Origin: an uncultured Methanobrevibacter sp.
GTDB lineage: Archaea > Methanobacteriota > Methanobacteria > Methanobacteriales > Methanobacteriaceae
DNA length: 29,649 bases
Direction of reading: 5' to 3'
Assembly: GCA_902782595.1 (NCBI GenBank)
Contig: CACZNW010000057.1
Location: 1-29,649, forward strand
Shown: one piece after another, positions 8,113-16,169 of the stretch
How the letters are laid out: each line of letters begins with the position of its first letter
How positions within the stretch are numbered: the first letter of the stretch is position 1
The notes under the pieces: generated by a model
What the model was told of the DNA's origin: nothing
The model's input: only the letters and a program-made list of their open reading frames with translations
Databases searched by the model: none
Made by a program: the position numbers and the translations under genes

Positions 8113-8391
8113 TTATTTGAAATTAACACTAAAACAGTTAAAATCAAAAAGTCTGCTAAAAAACTCGTTTTATCAGCAAAACTAACCAAAGGAAAAACAT
8201 TGCTGAAAGGTAAAAAGATTACATTCAAATTTAATGGCAAAACTTATAAAGCAAAGATGGGTAAAAATGGTGTTGCTAAAGTTATCATTAAAAAGAATAT
8301 TCTGAAAAAGCTTAAAGTTGGCAAAAAAGTTAAATATCAAGCAAAATATGGAAAGTTAATTGTTAAAAAAACCTCCAATGTAAAAAAATAA
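8113..8391 (+). pseudogene. C-terminal repeat of a truncated adhesin-like protein
   Basis: From a point just after a TAA (8110-8112) the frame gives about 92 residues ending in TAA: VKIKKSAKKLVLSAKL, KGKKITFKFNGKTYKAK, NGVAKVIIKKNILKKLKVGKK and VKYQAKYGK. This is the Lys-rich Ig-like C-terminal repeat of Methanobrevibacter adhesin-like proteins and is closely related to the end of the gene at 8610-10870. There is no start codon with ribosome binding site, signal peptide or upstream repeat, so the rest of the gene has been lost. It abuts the YhgE-like remnant tail to tail, probably at a deletion junction. Confidence 0.8.
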
Positions 8392-8609
8392 GTGCAACAT
8401 GCATCTATTACTTTAATTATTTTTTAAACGAAATCCACACCATTTCAATCTTATTCAACTTATTGACATATCCATTCCACTAAAAAGTAATGTTTAATTT
8501 TTTAAAATATAAATAACTATGGCTGAAGTGCTTTTTCATGGTAAAAACATTTAATATGTAAGTTAAATATAATATTACCAACAATTAAAAAAAAAATGGA
8601 GAAAAACTC
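8392..8609 (+). promoter_or_regulatory. Upstream region of the Ppx-adhesin gene
   Basis: 218 non-coding bases. TATA-like stretches occur near 8500-8515 (TTTAAAATATAAATA) and near 8563-8577 (AAGTTAAATATAATA), either of which could drive the downstream gene. GGAG at 8598-8601 lies 8 bases before the TTG at 8610. An ATG at 8596 is in another frame and stops after six codons. Confidence 0.4.
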
Positions 8610-10870
8610 TTGCTAAGTAAAAAATTAATAATATTGACGATATTTCTTGTTTCATTGCTGGCTGTTTCAGCAGCAAGTGCCACAGATAATGCAACAAGTG
8701 ATTTCGTCAGTATAGAAAATCAAAGTGACCATATAATAAGTGAAAAAAATAATAATCGGGTTTTAGATGATGATAATACTTCAGCAGACACTTCAGATGA
8801 GTTACTTGAAATTTCTCAGGACAGAAACATATCCTGCAGTGAAAACAACCTTGTTTTAGAAAAGGACAGTGCATCGGCACCCCAAAGTGAATCTCCATTA
8901 TACGGGATTGTAGACCTTGGTTCAAATACAATGGAATTGCATATATACCACATTAAAAACAACGGCAAACCCAAATCACTATTTTCCCTGTCTGAAAAAT
9001 CAGTGACAGCAGTTTACGTTGAAAACAACAATTTGACTGCAAAGGGAATTGACAAAATGATATCCATTTTAAAATAGTTTAATGAAGCCATGGATCTGGC
9101 CAACGTTAAGACAAAATATGTATTTGCAACAGCCAGTTTAAGAAAGATTGACAACTGTACAGAAGTAATTGCAACAGTTAAAAATAAAGTCGGACTGGAC
9201 ATTCATTTGTTAAGCGGCGAACAGGAAGCAAAAGCTAGTTTTAACTCTGTAAAAGATACTGAATTGACAACTGATGACGGAATTGTTATCGATTTGGGCG
9301 GAGGAAGCTGCGAAGTAATCAATTTTATAAATAAAACCGTAATAACCTCTGAAAGCATGCTATCGGTTCATACTCATGCTACAGCGATTATGTTAGTGGA
9401 CTGTTTCCGAATGATACGGAAATTAATGCAATAGAAAACAGAGTATTGTCCGAACTGAAAAAACTTGTCGTAAACAATGATACCCAAAGATATGATTTAT
9501 TCGGCCTCGGAGGGTCTGTAAAAACCATTAAAAAAATTCTGTTATACCTCGGACACATTGATGATGATACCACTTACATTCCGATTTCAATGCTGGATGA
9601 ATTGCTCAATGAATTCAGCCAGCCAACAAAAGAGAATTATGAAAAGATATTGAATATCAATGCGGAAAGAATCAATACTTTCATACCGGGATTAATAATT
9701 ACAAGGACAATTGCCAATTATTTCAACGTGACATATTTGCATTTCTGTAAAAATGGTGTAAGAGAGGGAATTTTAAAGGAAATTATTGCAAATGAAAGCC
9801 GTGAAGCTACATATAAGAGAAATATTTCGTTAAATATCAGTGATATTGACATTGCATGTGATGAAAATGCGGAAATTTCAATTATCCTTCCAAACAATGC
9901 GACAGGGACAGTTACCGTTAAACTGGACAATGACACATATTCCTCATCACTTTACAAAGGAAGCCGCCTGATTGTTCTTTCGAAATTGCAGCCGGGCAAT
10001 TATTCCGCTAAAATAATATACAGCGGCGATGACAATTATGCGTCCAATAAAACAAAAATTAACATTCATGTCAAATCCACATCACTTGATGCATATGACA
10101 TGACCCGTGCAAAGAACAGTGATTATGACTATCAAATTAAATTAATTGATGAGACCGGAAAAGGCATTTCAAACAAATTGATTTCATTTAATATCATGTC
10201 CATTCAATATTATGCACTGACAAATGACGAAGGAATTGCGGGCATTAAACTGAACCTTGATGAAGGCACATATGAGGTAGATATATCATCTGAAATTACC
10301 GGAAAATCCACACATACCCTGAAAATTGTAAAACGCATTGAAAGCAACGAGGATTTGAATGTATACTACCCATGCAATGAAAATTATAAGGTCAGAATCA
10401 TTGGCGATGATGGAAATTCTGAAACAGAAGGGCAAGATGTAACCGTTGTAATCGACAATAGAATACAAATTCTGAAAACTGATAAAGACGGATTCATTAC
10501 TGTTTCAATAGATAAAAACTTTAAGACAGGCACACATCCGATTACTGTCCAGTATAAAGGCACAATCATTAAGAACAACATTGTTATAAAGCATCTGATA
10601 AGCCTCAAGTCTGCATCCATTAAAAAATCAGCTAAAAAACTGGTGTTGACTGCAAATCTGGGAAAAATCAACGGCAAATATCTTAAAAACAAAGTGGTTG
10701 CCTTTAAATTCAACGGTAAAAAGTACACTGCAAAAACCAATTCAAAAGGTGTGGCCAAAGTTACCATCAAATCAAATGTTTTGAAAAAGCTAAAAATCAA
10801 CAAAAAAGTAACTTACCAGGCAACATACAACAAAGATACCGTCAAAAAAACCGTCAAGGTTAAAAAGTAA
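8610..10870 (+). pseudogene. Secreted Ppx/GppA phosphatase-adhesin chimera, split by a stop and a frameshift
   Basis: Three open segments (8610-9077, 9078-9361, 9362-10870) make one protein of about 753 residues. Order: signal peptide 1-26 (KKLIILTIFLVSLLAVSAASA); acidic Ser/Asn-rich linker to about 96; a full Ppx/GppA domain, about 98-388, with phosphate loop 1 DLGSNT (102-107), ATASLRK, SGEQEA (202-207), loop 2 DLGGGSCE (228-235), FGLGGS and the family's C-terminal GVREGIL; then Ig-like repeats (NNATGTVTVKL, GNYSAKIIYSGDDNY) and a Lys-rich C-terminal repeat as in adhesin-like proteins. TTG start with GGAG. Lesions: TAG at 9075-9077 and loss of one base at 9360-9361, where restoring one C gives M-P-I-G-S, the expected family motif. 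All catalytic motifs remain, so inactivation looks recent. Ancestral role inferred: polyphosphate or nucleotide hydrolysis at the cell surface. Confidence 0.85.
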
Positions 10871-10902
10871 TTGCTTCGGCAATTGCTTGCATTCTTTTTT
10901 TT
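10869..10902 (+). terminator. Terminator of the Ppx-adhesin gene (UUCG tetraloop)
   Basis: AATTGC-TTCG-GCAATT (10869-10884) is a 6-base stem closed by a stable UUCG tetraloop and starts inside the TAA stop codon. A T-run at about 10894-10902 follows. This is a convincing terminator. Confidence 0.75.
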
Positions 10903-11237
10903 ACACATTACTCTATGTTCACCAAAACCAGTTTTTGAGTATGAAACCTAATAAGCCACATCAAGGTTTAATTGATGTGTATTAGATATACTTTCACAGA
11001 AATCTGCAGCATCATATATTGTCTTTGAATTGAACAGCATATCTATAAATAAGCTGAAAATACATCAAAATAAGTTAAAATATAAAAAAAAATAAAAAAA
11101 TTATGAGTTATTTTTACAATAACTCTATATTATGCTTGTTTTAAGATAAACAAAGGAAATTAATGCTAATGTTTTTACATTACACAACTTTAACCAAGAA
11201 AAGCACTTTTGGCATTCTTTCCTGTTTGACAGTTTAG
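10903..11237. other. Non-coding region between convergent genes, with a long hairpin
   Basis: No coding frame is supported. A notable dyad spans 10948-10985: CTAATA, a 3-base bulge (AGC), CACATCAA, a 7-base loop, TTGATGTG, TATTAG, giving 14 paired positions. It lacks an immediate T-tract and could be a structured RNA or a second terminator. A separate terminator for the symporter operon is at 11084-11125. The remaining sequence is AT-rich with nothing recognisable. Confidence 0.4.
11084..11125 (-). terminator. Terminator of the symporter operon
   Basis: On the minus strand GAGTTAT and ATAACTC (11119-11125 and 11105-11111) pair around a 7-base loop and are followed by T-rich tracts (runs of seven and nine Ts across 11084-11100). 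It lies about 110 bases after the small accessory gene. Confidence 0.7.
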
Positions 11238-11351
11238 TTAACCTCCCTTATTCCAATTTAAAATACCATAAACAATACATAAAAGTGTTGATAAGATAAT
11301 TCCTACATAAACACCCCAAATCATAGGGTCTTCAATTCCCAAAATCATCAT
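11238..11351 (-). CDS. Symporter small accessory protein (37 residues)
   Basis: A short gene whose ATG overlaps the TGA stop of the symporter as ATGA (11348-11351), a classic sign of translational coupling. The product starts MMILGIEDP and has a single membrane helix (about residues 10-31, WGVYVGIILSTLLCIVYGIL), ending in NWNKGG. This matches the pattern of the tiny accessory membrane proteins seen next to sodium/solute symporters in anaerobes and archaea, with an MxxGxxDP-type start, one helix and an NW-N-K end. It probably binds the symporter in the membrane and stabilises or modulates it; this is inferred from context. It is easily missed by gene finders because of its size. Confidence 0.85.
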   Translation of the reverse strand: MMILGIEDPMIWGVYVGIILSTLLCIVYGILNWNKGG

Positions 11352-12955
11352 GCATCACTTCCCGTGTCTATGTTTTTAAATGCCTTGTCAATAACCTCCT
11401 GAGCCGGAGGTTTGGTAAGAAGACTTACAACAATTGTGAATATTGCTGAAATTGGAACGGCAATTAACATTACATCAATAAACGGCCATGGAGCAGCAGA
11501 CAATAACATGTCCGCCCCGAATACGAATTTACATAATCCCAGTCCGACTGCAGTCTTTTTAAATACAAATATCATCCAGAACAAACTGACAAATGTTCCG
11601 GACAGGATTCCTGCAATTGCTCCAGGTCTTGTGATTCCTTTCCAGTAAAGTGCACCCAAAAATACCGGCAAGAATGCAGCAGCACAGATTTCAAAGAATA
11701 AGCTTGTACCCAATGCCACAACACTTCCCGGAAGTGAAAATGCCATTATCAATGCAAGGAGAATAGCTATTAAGATACCCACTCTTGAAATGCTTATCTG
11801 ATCAAGTTTCTGTTTGGATTTCTCCCGTATTGTTCCGTAAATATCTACACCAAATGCGGTTCCCTGTGTGTGGAGCTGTGAAGATATTGTTGACATTGCA
11901 GCTGCAATCAGGGACAGCAGGAAGATATAAACAAACCATTCCGGCAGTGCCATTGTAATAAATGTCGGAATGATTTTATCAATGTTTCCTCCAACTACAT
12001 CAACGGCGATTTTACCCAGTTCATTGAAGAAATATACATTGGAAAGAGATCCTACAATATATGCTGTTGTAGGCATTATTGCAATGAATATTCCTCCGAT
12101 TAAAACTGATCTGTTCAGTTCCTTATCAGATTTTACTGTCATGAACCTTACAATCAGTGACGGCTGTGCAAGCACACCGATACCTACACCGATTAATGTA
12201 GATGATACAAGTGACCACCAGAACGGTGTTCCAAACGTTGGAAACGAAGTCCATCCCGTACCGCCCGTAGCCGTTGCTTCAGCAGGATATAGGTTGACCA
12301 TATTTGTCAGTGCAGTATTTGCAGTGTGGACTCCTCCAAGTATCCAGTATACAAATACCAACAGAAAGACCATTGCAACAACCATGATGGTACCCTGTAA
12401 TGCGTCTGTATACATTACACCACGTATTCCACCGAAGAGCACATAAAATGTGATGATTATTGACAATATCAGAAGTGCAATGCTGAAATCGATTAAAAGT
12501 GAAGATTCCAAAAATCTTGCAGCACCGATTAACACTACTGCAGCATATAACGGCATTGCACAGAATATAATTAATCCTGAAGCGTAATGGATGAATTTGG
12601 AATCAAAACGTTTTCCCAAAAATTCAGGAAATGTTAGAGATTCCAAAGCATGTCCCATACGACGGGTTCTTTTTCCTAAAAATACAAATGCGATAAATAC
12701 ACCAATAATAATATTTAAGAATGCTAACCATAAAACACTCATCCCATATTCACCGGCGACTCCTCCAAAACCAACAATAGCCGCTGTCGAAATAAACGTT
12801 GCCCCATAACTCATTGCCATAATGAAAGGGTGCGTATCCTTACCCGCTATCATGAAGTCTTCAGAGGATTTTGTTTTTCTGTAGGCATAATATCCTACAA
12901 ATACAAGGGCGAATATGTAGACTATAAATATTATTGCTAAAATCATAACGTCCAT
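11348..12955 (-). CDS. Sodium/solute symporter (SSS family)
   Basis: Polytopic inner-membrane cotransporter of 535 residues with about thirteen hydrophobic segments, the standard SSS length. Helix 1 (IIFIVYIFALVFVGYYAYRKTKSSEDFMIAGK) and the GATFISTAAIVGFGG stretch resemble PutP/ActP/pantothenate-type members. The second half has SLIAAAMSTISSQLHTQGTAF, whose Ser/Thr cluster corresponds to the conserved Na+-site helix. It imports a small organic solute with Na+ (acetate, proline, pantothenate or similar); the substrate cannot be read from the sequence. The ATG is preceded by GAGGTAA. It is coupled to the small accessory gene by a 4-base overlap. Confidence 0.92.
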   Translation of the reverse strand: MDVMILAIIFIVYIFALVFVGYYAYRKTKSSEDFMIAGKDTHPFIMAMSYGATFISTAAIVGFGGVAGEYGMSVLWLAFLNIIIGVFIAFVFLGKRTRRMGHALESLTFPEFLGKRFDSKFIHYASGLIIFCAMPLYAAVVLIGAARFLESSLLIDFSIALLILSIIITFYVLFGGIRGVMYTDALQGTIMVVAMVFLLVFVYWILGGVHTANTALTNMVNLYPAEATATGGTGWTSFPTFGTPFWWSLVSSTLIGVGIGVLAQPSLIVRFMTVKSDKELNRSVLIGGIFIAIMPTTAYIVGSLSNVYFFNELGKIAVDVVGGNIDKIIPTFITMALPEWFVYIFLLSLIAAAMSTISSQLHTQGTAFGVDIYGTIREKSKQKLDQISISRVGILIAILLALIMAFSLPGSVVALGTSLFFEICAAAFLPVFLGALYWKGITRPGAIAGILSGTFVSLFWMIFVFKKTAVGLGLCKFVFGADMLLSAAPWPFIDVMLIAVPISAIFTIVVSLLTKPPAQEVIDKAFKNIDTGSDA

Positions 12956-13058
12956 AAATAATTACCTCTAAAATAGAATATTAAACAAATTAATATTACA
13001 ATTAATTAGTATAATTAAATAATTATTTAAATATTGTTATGTTATACGCTGGTGCACA

Positions 13059-13847
13059 TTAGGATATGAAATATTGAACCCCGTGTATTTTTCCAAAGTC
13101 TTTTCCATGCTCTTTAAAATCAAGCATTAATTTCAAAGCTTCATCGAGTGTGAGTTCGATTCTTTGGGTCAATAACAATTCGGCATTTAACTCATCAGTC
13201 AAATCCTTGTAGATTACAGCTTTCAGCATTTCACCCATTTCTTCATCATCACAATACTCGTTTACCAGCTCAAAGCATCCTCTAAAATCTTTGGAAAATA
13301 ATTTCAGTAAAAATATGGGCATTAAACTTATAATGTTTTTATCCGAAACCTTCATCAACCTTGCTGAAACATCATCGATTGCTTCCTTATCGTCACTGTT
13401 AACCAGTGCAAGAACCTTTTCGTGTAAAGCATCCCGATAGTTTTCATCGATTTCCAATGCCTTGTCACAGAATTCTATGGTTTTTGAATCATTGCCCAGC
13501 ATTTTGTATAATCTTGCAACAAGCAGGATTTTTCTCTTGTCTTTTGGGTCAACAACCCTTTCAAGAGACTCCATTGCAGAATATGCTTCTTTATTTTCAT
13601 GCAGGTTGATATGACAGACCGCCTTGTCAAACCATAACAATTCATCATATGGATCTTTTTCAATTAGAGGATTGATTAGTGATAAAGCATCACGGTAACG
13701 CTCTAATTTTAGCATAGATGATATTCTAAAAGCAATTGAAGCCCTGTAGTTTTTATCGGTTGGATTTACACATTCAAAATGGTTCAGTGCTTTTTCATAA
13801 TTTTCCTGTTCAAATTCCATCATACCTTGTTTAAATTCATTATTCAT
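13059..13847 (-). CDS. Tetratricopeptide repeat protein
   Basis: A soluble, helical-repeat protein of about 262 residues. TPR-like pairs of helices are visible at the N-terminus (FKQGMMEFEQENYEKALNHF), in SSMLKLERYRDALSLINPLIEKDP, ARLYKMLGNDSKTIEFCDKALEIDE and further degenerate copies. No catalytic domain is seen, so it is probably a protein-protein scaffold of unknown partner. The frame opens at 13859, but GGTGAT sits just ahead of the second ATG (13847), which is therefore chosen. Upstream, a perfect 16-base palindrome AAAGTATATATACTTT (13877-13892) contains the probable TATA box. The gene is divergent from the phenylacetate-CoA ligase gene. Confidence 0.8.
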   Translation of the reverse strand: MNNEFKQGMMEFEQENYEKALNHFECVNPTDKNYRASIAFRISSMLKLERYRDALSLINPLIEKDPYDELLWFDKAVCHINLHENKEAYSAMESLERVVDPKDKRKILLVARLYKMLGNDSKTIEFCDKALEIDENYRDALHEKVLALVNSDDKEAIDDVSARLMKVSDKNIISLMPIFLLKLFSKDFRGCFELVNEYCDDEEMGEMLKAVIYKDLTDELNAELLLTQRIELTLDEALKLMLDFKEHGKDFGKIHGVQYFIS

Positions 13848-13876
13848 TTTTATCACCATCTTAAATTATAATTGAG

Positions 13877-13892
13877 AAAGTATATATACTTT
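13877..13892 (-). promoter_or_regulatory. Palindromic TATA region of the TPR gene
   Basis: AAAGTATATATACTTT is a perfect 16-base palindrome with a TATA core, 30 bases upstream of the chosen TPR start. It fits an archaeal TATA box giving a very short leader. Its symmetry may also make it a regulator site. Confidence 0.45.
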
Positions 13893-14046
13893 ATTTAAAA
13901 TTTAAAGTCAATATTGTTTTTAATTTGTAATTTAACGAGTTCTAAGCAATATTTACTTCAACGTGTAAAATATTACAACAAAGATTTATAATCATGAAAA
14001 ATAATAACTAAACATATTAAGTAAAATCTTATAAAATAGGGATACT

Positions 14047-15348
14047 ATGTTTTGGAATGAGAAAGCAGAATGTATGAACAAAGAAGAAAAAGAGAAAATA
14101 CAACTAGAAAGACTACAAAAGACTGTAAAACTTGCATATGAAAATGTGGAGTTTTATAAAAAACGATTCGACGAAATCGGATTAAAACCAGAAGACATCA
14201 AGACATTAAAAGACATTGAAAAAATTCCATTTACAACAAAAAGTGACCTTAGGGAAGCATACCCTCTGGGACTCCTTGCAGTTCCAAGAGAAGAAATCGT
14301 GGAAGTGCACGCATCTTCCGGAACCACAGGAAAACCTACAGTGACAGCATACACCCAGAACGATTTGGATATCTGGGGAGAATGTATTGCACGAGGACTT
14401 AAAATGGCCGGAGCCAAAAAAGAATACATCATCCAGAACGCATACGGGTACGGTTTATTCACAGGAGGATTCGGTATCCACCATGGAGGAAACAGAATGG
14501 GAGCAATAACAATCCCAATATCTGCCGGAAATACGCAAAGGCAACTGGACACAATGGTTGATTTCCAAAGCGAAATTCTGACATGTACCCCCTCCTATGC
14601 CGCATATCTGGGCGAATCCAGAGAAAAAGCTGGAATCCCTCTTGAAGACATCAACCTTAAAATCGGAATTCACGGAGCGGAAATGTGGACAAGCGAACTG
14701 AGAAACAGAATCGAAACATCCCTCGGAATAAAAACCCACAATATCTATGGTCTGACCGAAGTAATGGGTCCGGGCGTGGCACAGGAATGCAAACAGCAGA
14801 ATGGAATGCACATTCAGGATGATCATTTCTACCCCGAAATAATCGATTCCGAAACCGGCGAAACTCTTGATTACGGTGAAAACGGAGAACTTGTACTTAC
14901 TTCACTTACAAAAACCGGAATGCCCATTTTAAGGTTCAGAACAAAGGATCTGACTTCACTTATTGGTGAAAAATGTGAATGTGGAAGGACAACCGTTAGA
15001 ATGACCAGAATCACCGGAAGAAGTGACGACATGTTAAAAATCAAGGGAGTTATGGTTTTCCCATCACAAATCGAAAAGGCATTGCTTAAAGTCCATGGAG
15101 TCACACCTAACTATCTGATTCATGTGACAAGACCTGACATTCTCGATGAGGTGGAAGTTAAAGTAGAGGCCTCAAAAGAACTGTTCTCAGATGAAATGAA
15201 AGAAATGGAAAGAGTGGAAAAACAGATACAGTCATCCATCAGGTCAGAAACCGGTTTAAGAGTAGACGTAACCCTCTGTGAACCGGAATCACTTCCAAGA
15301 AGTGAAGGTAAAGCTGTTCGCGTAATAGATGAAAGGGAGTTTGAATAG
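14047..15348 (+). CDS. paaK: Phenylacetate-CoA ligase (aryl-CoA ligase)
   Basis: An adenylate-forming enzyme of the PaaK family, 433 residues, activating arylacetates (phenylacetate, indoleacetate, 4-hydroxyphenylacetate) to CoA thioesters with ATP. Motifs in order: phosphate loop ASSGTTGKPT (about 89-98), NAYGYGLFTGGFG, a YGLTEVMGPG adenylate-binding motif, FRTKDL, the hinge TGRSDDMLKIKG and a C-terminal PRSEGKAVRV with the catalytic-type Lys. In methanogens this enzyme supplies substrate for indolepyruvate oxidoreductase acting in reverse to make aromatic amino acids, and iorBA lie close by. The start at 14047 has AGGGA upstream; an ATG at 14074 is a weaker alternative. It is followed 8 bases later by the ACT-domain gene. 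Confidence 0.93.
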   Translation: MFWNEKAECMNKEEKEKIQLERLQKTVKLAYENVEFYKKRFDEIGLKPEDIKTLKDIEKIPFTTKSDLREAYPLGLLAVPREEIVEVHASSGTTGKPTVTAYTQNDLDIWGECIARGLKMAGAKKEYIIQNAYGYGLFTGGFGIHHGGNRMGAITIPISAGNTQRQLDTMVDFQSEILTCTPSYAAYLGESREKAGIPLEDINLKIGIHGAEMWTSELRNRIETSLGIKTHNIYGLTEVMGPGVAQECKQQNGMHIQDDHFYPEIIDSETGETLDYGENGELVLTSLTKTGMPILRFRTKDLTSLIGEKCECGRTTVRMTRITGRSDDMLKIKGVMVFPSQIEKALLKVHGVTPNYLIHVTRPDILDEVEVKVEASKELFSDEMKEMERVEKQIQSSIRSETGLRVDVTLCEPESLPRSEGKAVRVIDEREFE

Positions 15349-15356
15349 GTGATAAA

Positions 15357-15788
15357 ATGACAGTAAAACAAATTTCAATTTTCGTGGAAAATAAAGAAGG
15401 AAGAATTAAAAAAGCAATCGACACATTAGCAAAAGAAAACATTAATATTCGTGCATTATCCATAGCAGATACTACAAAATATGGAATTTTAAGACTGATT
15501 GTATCAGATAATGAAAAGGCCATAGAAGCACTGGAAAATGACGGTTTTATCGTTAAGGAAAATGAAGTTATTCTTTTGTCCGTGCCTGATGAGCCTAACG
15601 GATTAAATTCAACATTAGCAGTTTTTGATGAAACCGGAATTAATCTGGAATATCTGTATGCTTTTGTAAGCAGTAAAACAGACAAAGCTATCGTAGTTAT
15701 GAGACTGGAAAATATGGAAAAAGCAATAAATGCATTAAATAAAAACAATATCAAAATACTTGATACACAAGACATTAAAGATTTATAG
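15357..15788 (+). CDS. Double ACT-domain protein
   Basis: A 143-residue cytoplasmic protein made of two ACT ligand-binding domains: MTVKQISIFVENKEGRIKKAIDTLAKENINI opens the first, and STLAVFDETGINLEYLYAFV opens the second at about residue 82. ACT pairs of this kind bind amino acids, and genes of this type commonly follow paaK in anaerobes and methanogens. It may sense phenylalanine, tyrosine or tryptophan and adjust the ligase or oxidoreductase; this is inferred from position. AGGTGAT lies just before the ATG, and the paaK stop is 8 bases upstream, so the two are one operon ended by a strong hairpin terminator. Confidence 0.9.
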   Translation: MTVKQISIFVENKEGRIKKAIDTLAKENINIRALSIADTTKYGILRLIVSDNEKAIEALENDGFIVKENEVILLSVPDEPNGLNSTLAVFDETGINLEYLYAFVSSKTDKAIVVMRLENMEKAINALNKNNIKILDTQDIKDL

Positions 15789-15824
15789 AAAAGATTGAAA
15801 CTCTTTTCTACAACTTATTTTTTT
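15786..15824 (+). terminator. Terminator of the paaK-ACT operon
   Basis: TAGAAAAGA and TCTTTTCTA (15786-15794 and 15802-15810) are perfect 9-base arms around a 7-base loop, starting within the stop codon. A T-run follows at about 15817-15824. Confidence 0.75.
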
Positions 15825-15837
15825 AACTTTAACATAA

Positions 15838-16116
15838 CTAGAATTCTTTTAATAAAGTAGATATATCTTCTCTTGAATAACCTAAACGAACAAAGAGACT
15901 TTTAAGCGGTTCACTGTCAGGAATTGTACCTAATTCCCTCCAACTTTTGAAATCATTGCTTAAAATACCGTTGATTAAAAGTTGAATTGTGATAAAATCA
16001 TCACTTTTCACTGCTATAAAAGCATCTTCATCTTTGAAAACTTCATCAGGATCAATTAATGTTAATCTACCAGTTCTATCTTTTTTTACAATAGCATTGT
16101 CAATTCTGTAAGCCAT
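15838..16116 (-). CDS. Conserved-looking hypothetical protein, 92 residues
   Basis: I do not recognise a family. The product is a small soluble, acidic protein: an N-terminal beta-rich part (MAYRIDNAIVKKDRTGRLTLIDPDEVF), a central ITIQLLINGIL helix, and a C-terminal part ending YSREDISTLLKEF, which resembles a short helical partner-binding tail. There is no signal peptide, Cys cluster or DNA-binding motif. It lies 53 bases downstream of iorB on the same strand, with its own TATA-like sequence in the gap, and before the paaK terminator from the other side. Codon and base use match the neighbours, so it is probably a real gene. Role unknown. Confidence 0.7.
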   Translation of the reverse strand: MAYRIDNAIVKKDRTGRLTLIDPDEVFKDEDAFIAVKSDDFITIQLLINGILSNDFKSWRELGTIPDSEPLKSLFVRLGYSREDISTLLKEF

Positions 16117-16169
16117 AATACCACAACAGTTTTATTAATTATAATATATGTTTAAATACTATTTAAAAT

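Noticed and set aside
8392..8609. Possible CRISPR, tRNA or insertion-sequence remains next to the degraded patch
   Set aside because: No regular direct repeats, cloverleaf, transposase sequence or terminal inverted repeats were seen here or elsewhere in the window.
9075..9077. In-frame TAG read as pyrrolysine in the Ppx-adhesin gene
   Set aside because: No pylT or pyl genes are visible in the window, Methanobacteriales are not known to use pyrrolysine, and the same gene also has a separate single-base frameshift, so decay or sequence error explains both better.
11970..12446. Plus-strand open frame of 158 codons opposite the symporter
   Set aside because: Shadow of the SSS gene; the Pro/Thr/Ile-rich product has no recognisable features.
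15239..15775. Minus-strand open frame of 178 codons opposite the ACT-domain gene
   Set aside because: Antisense to a well supported double ACT protein and part of paaK; Ser-rich shadow reading.
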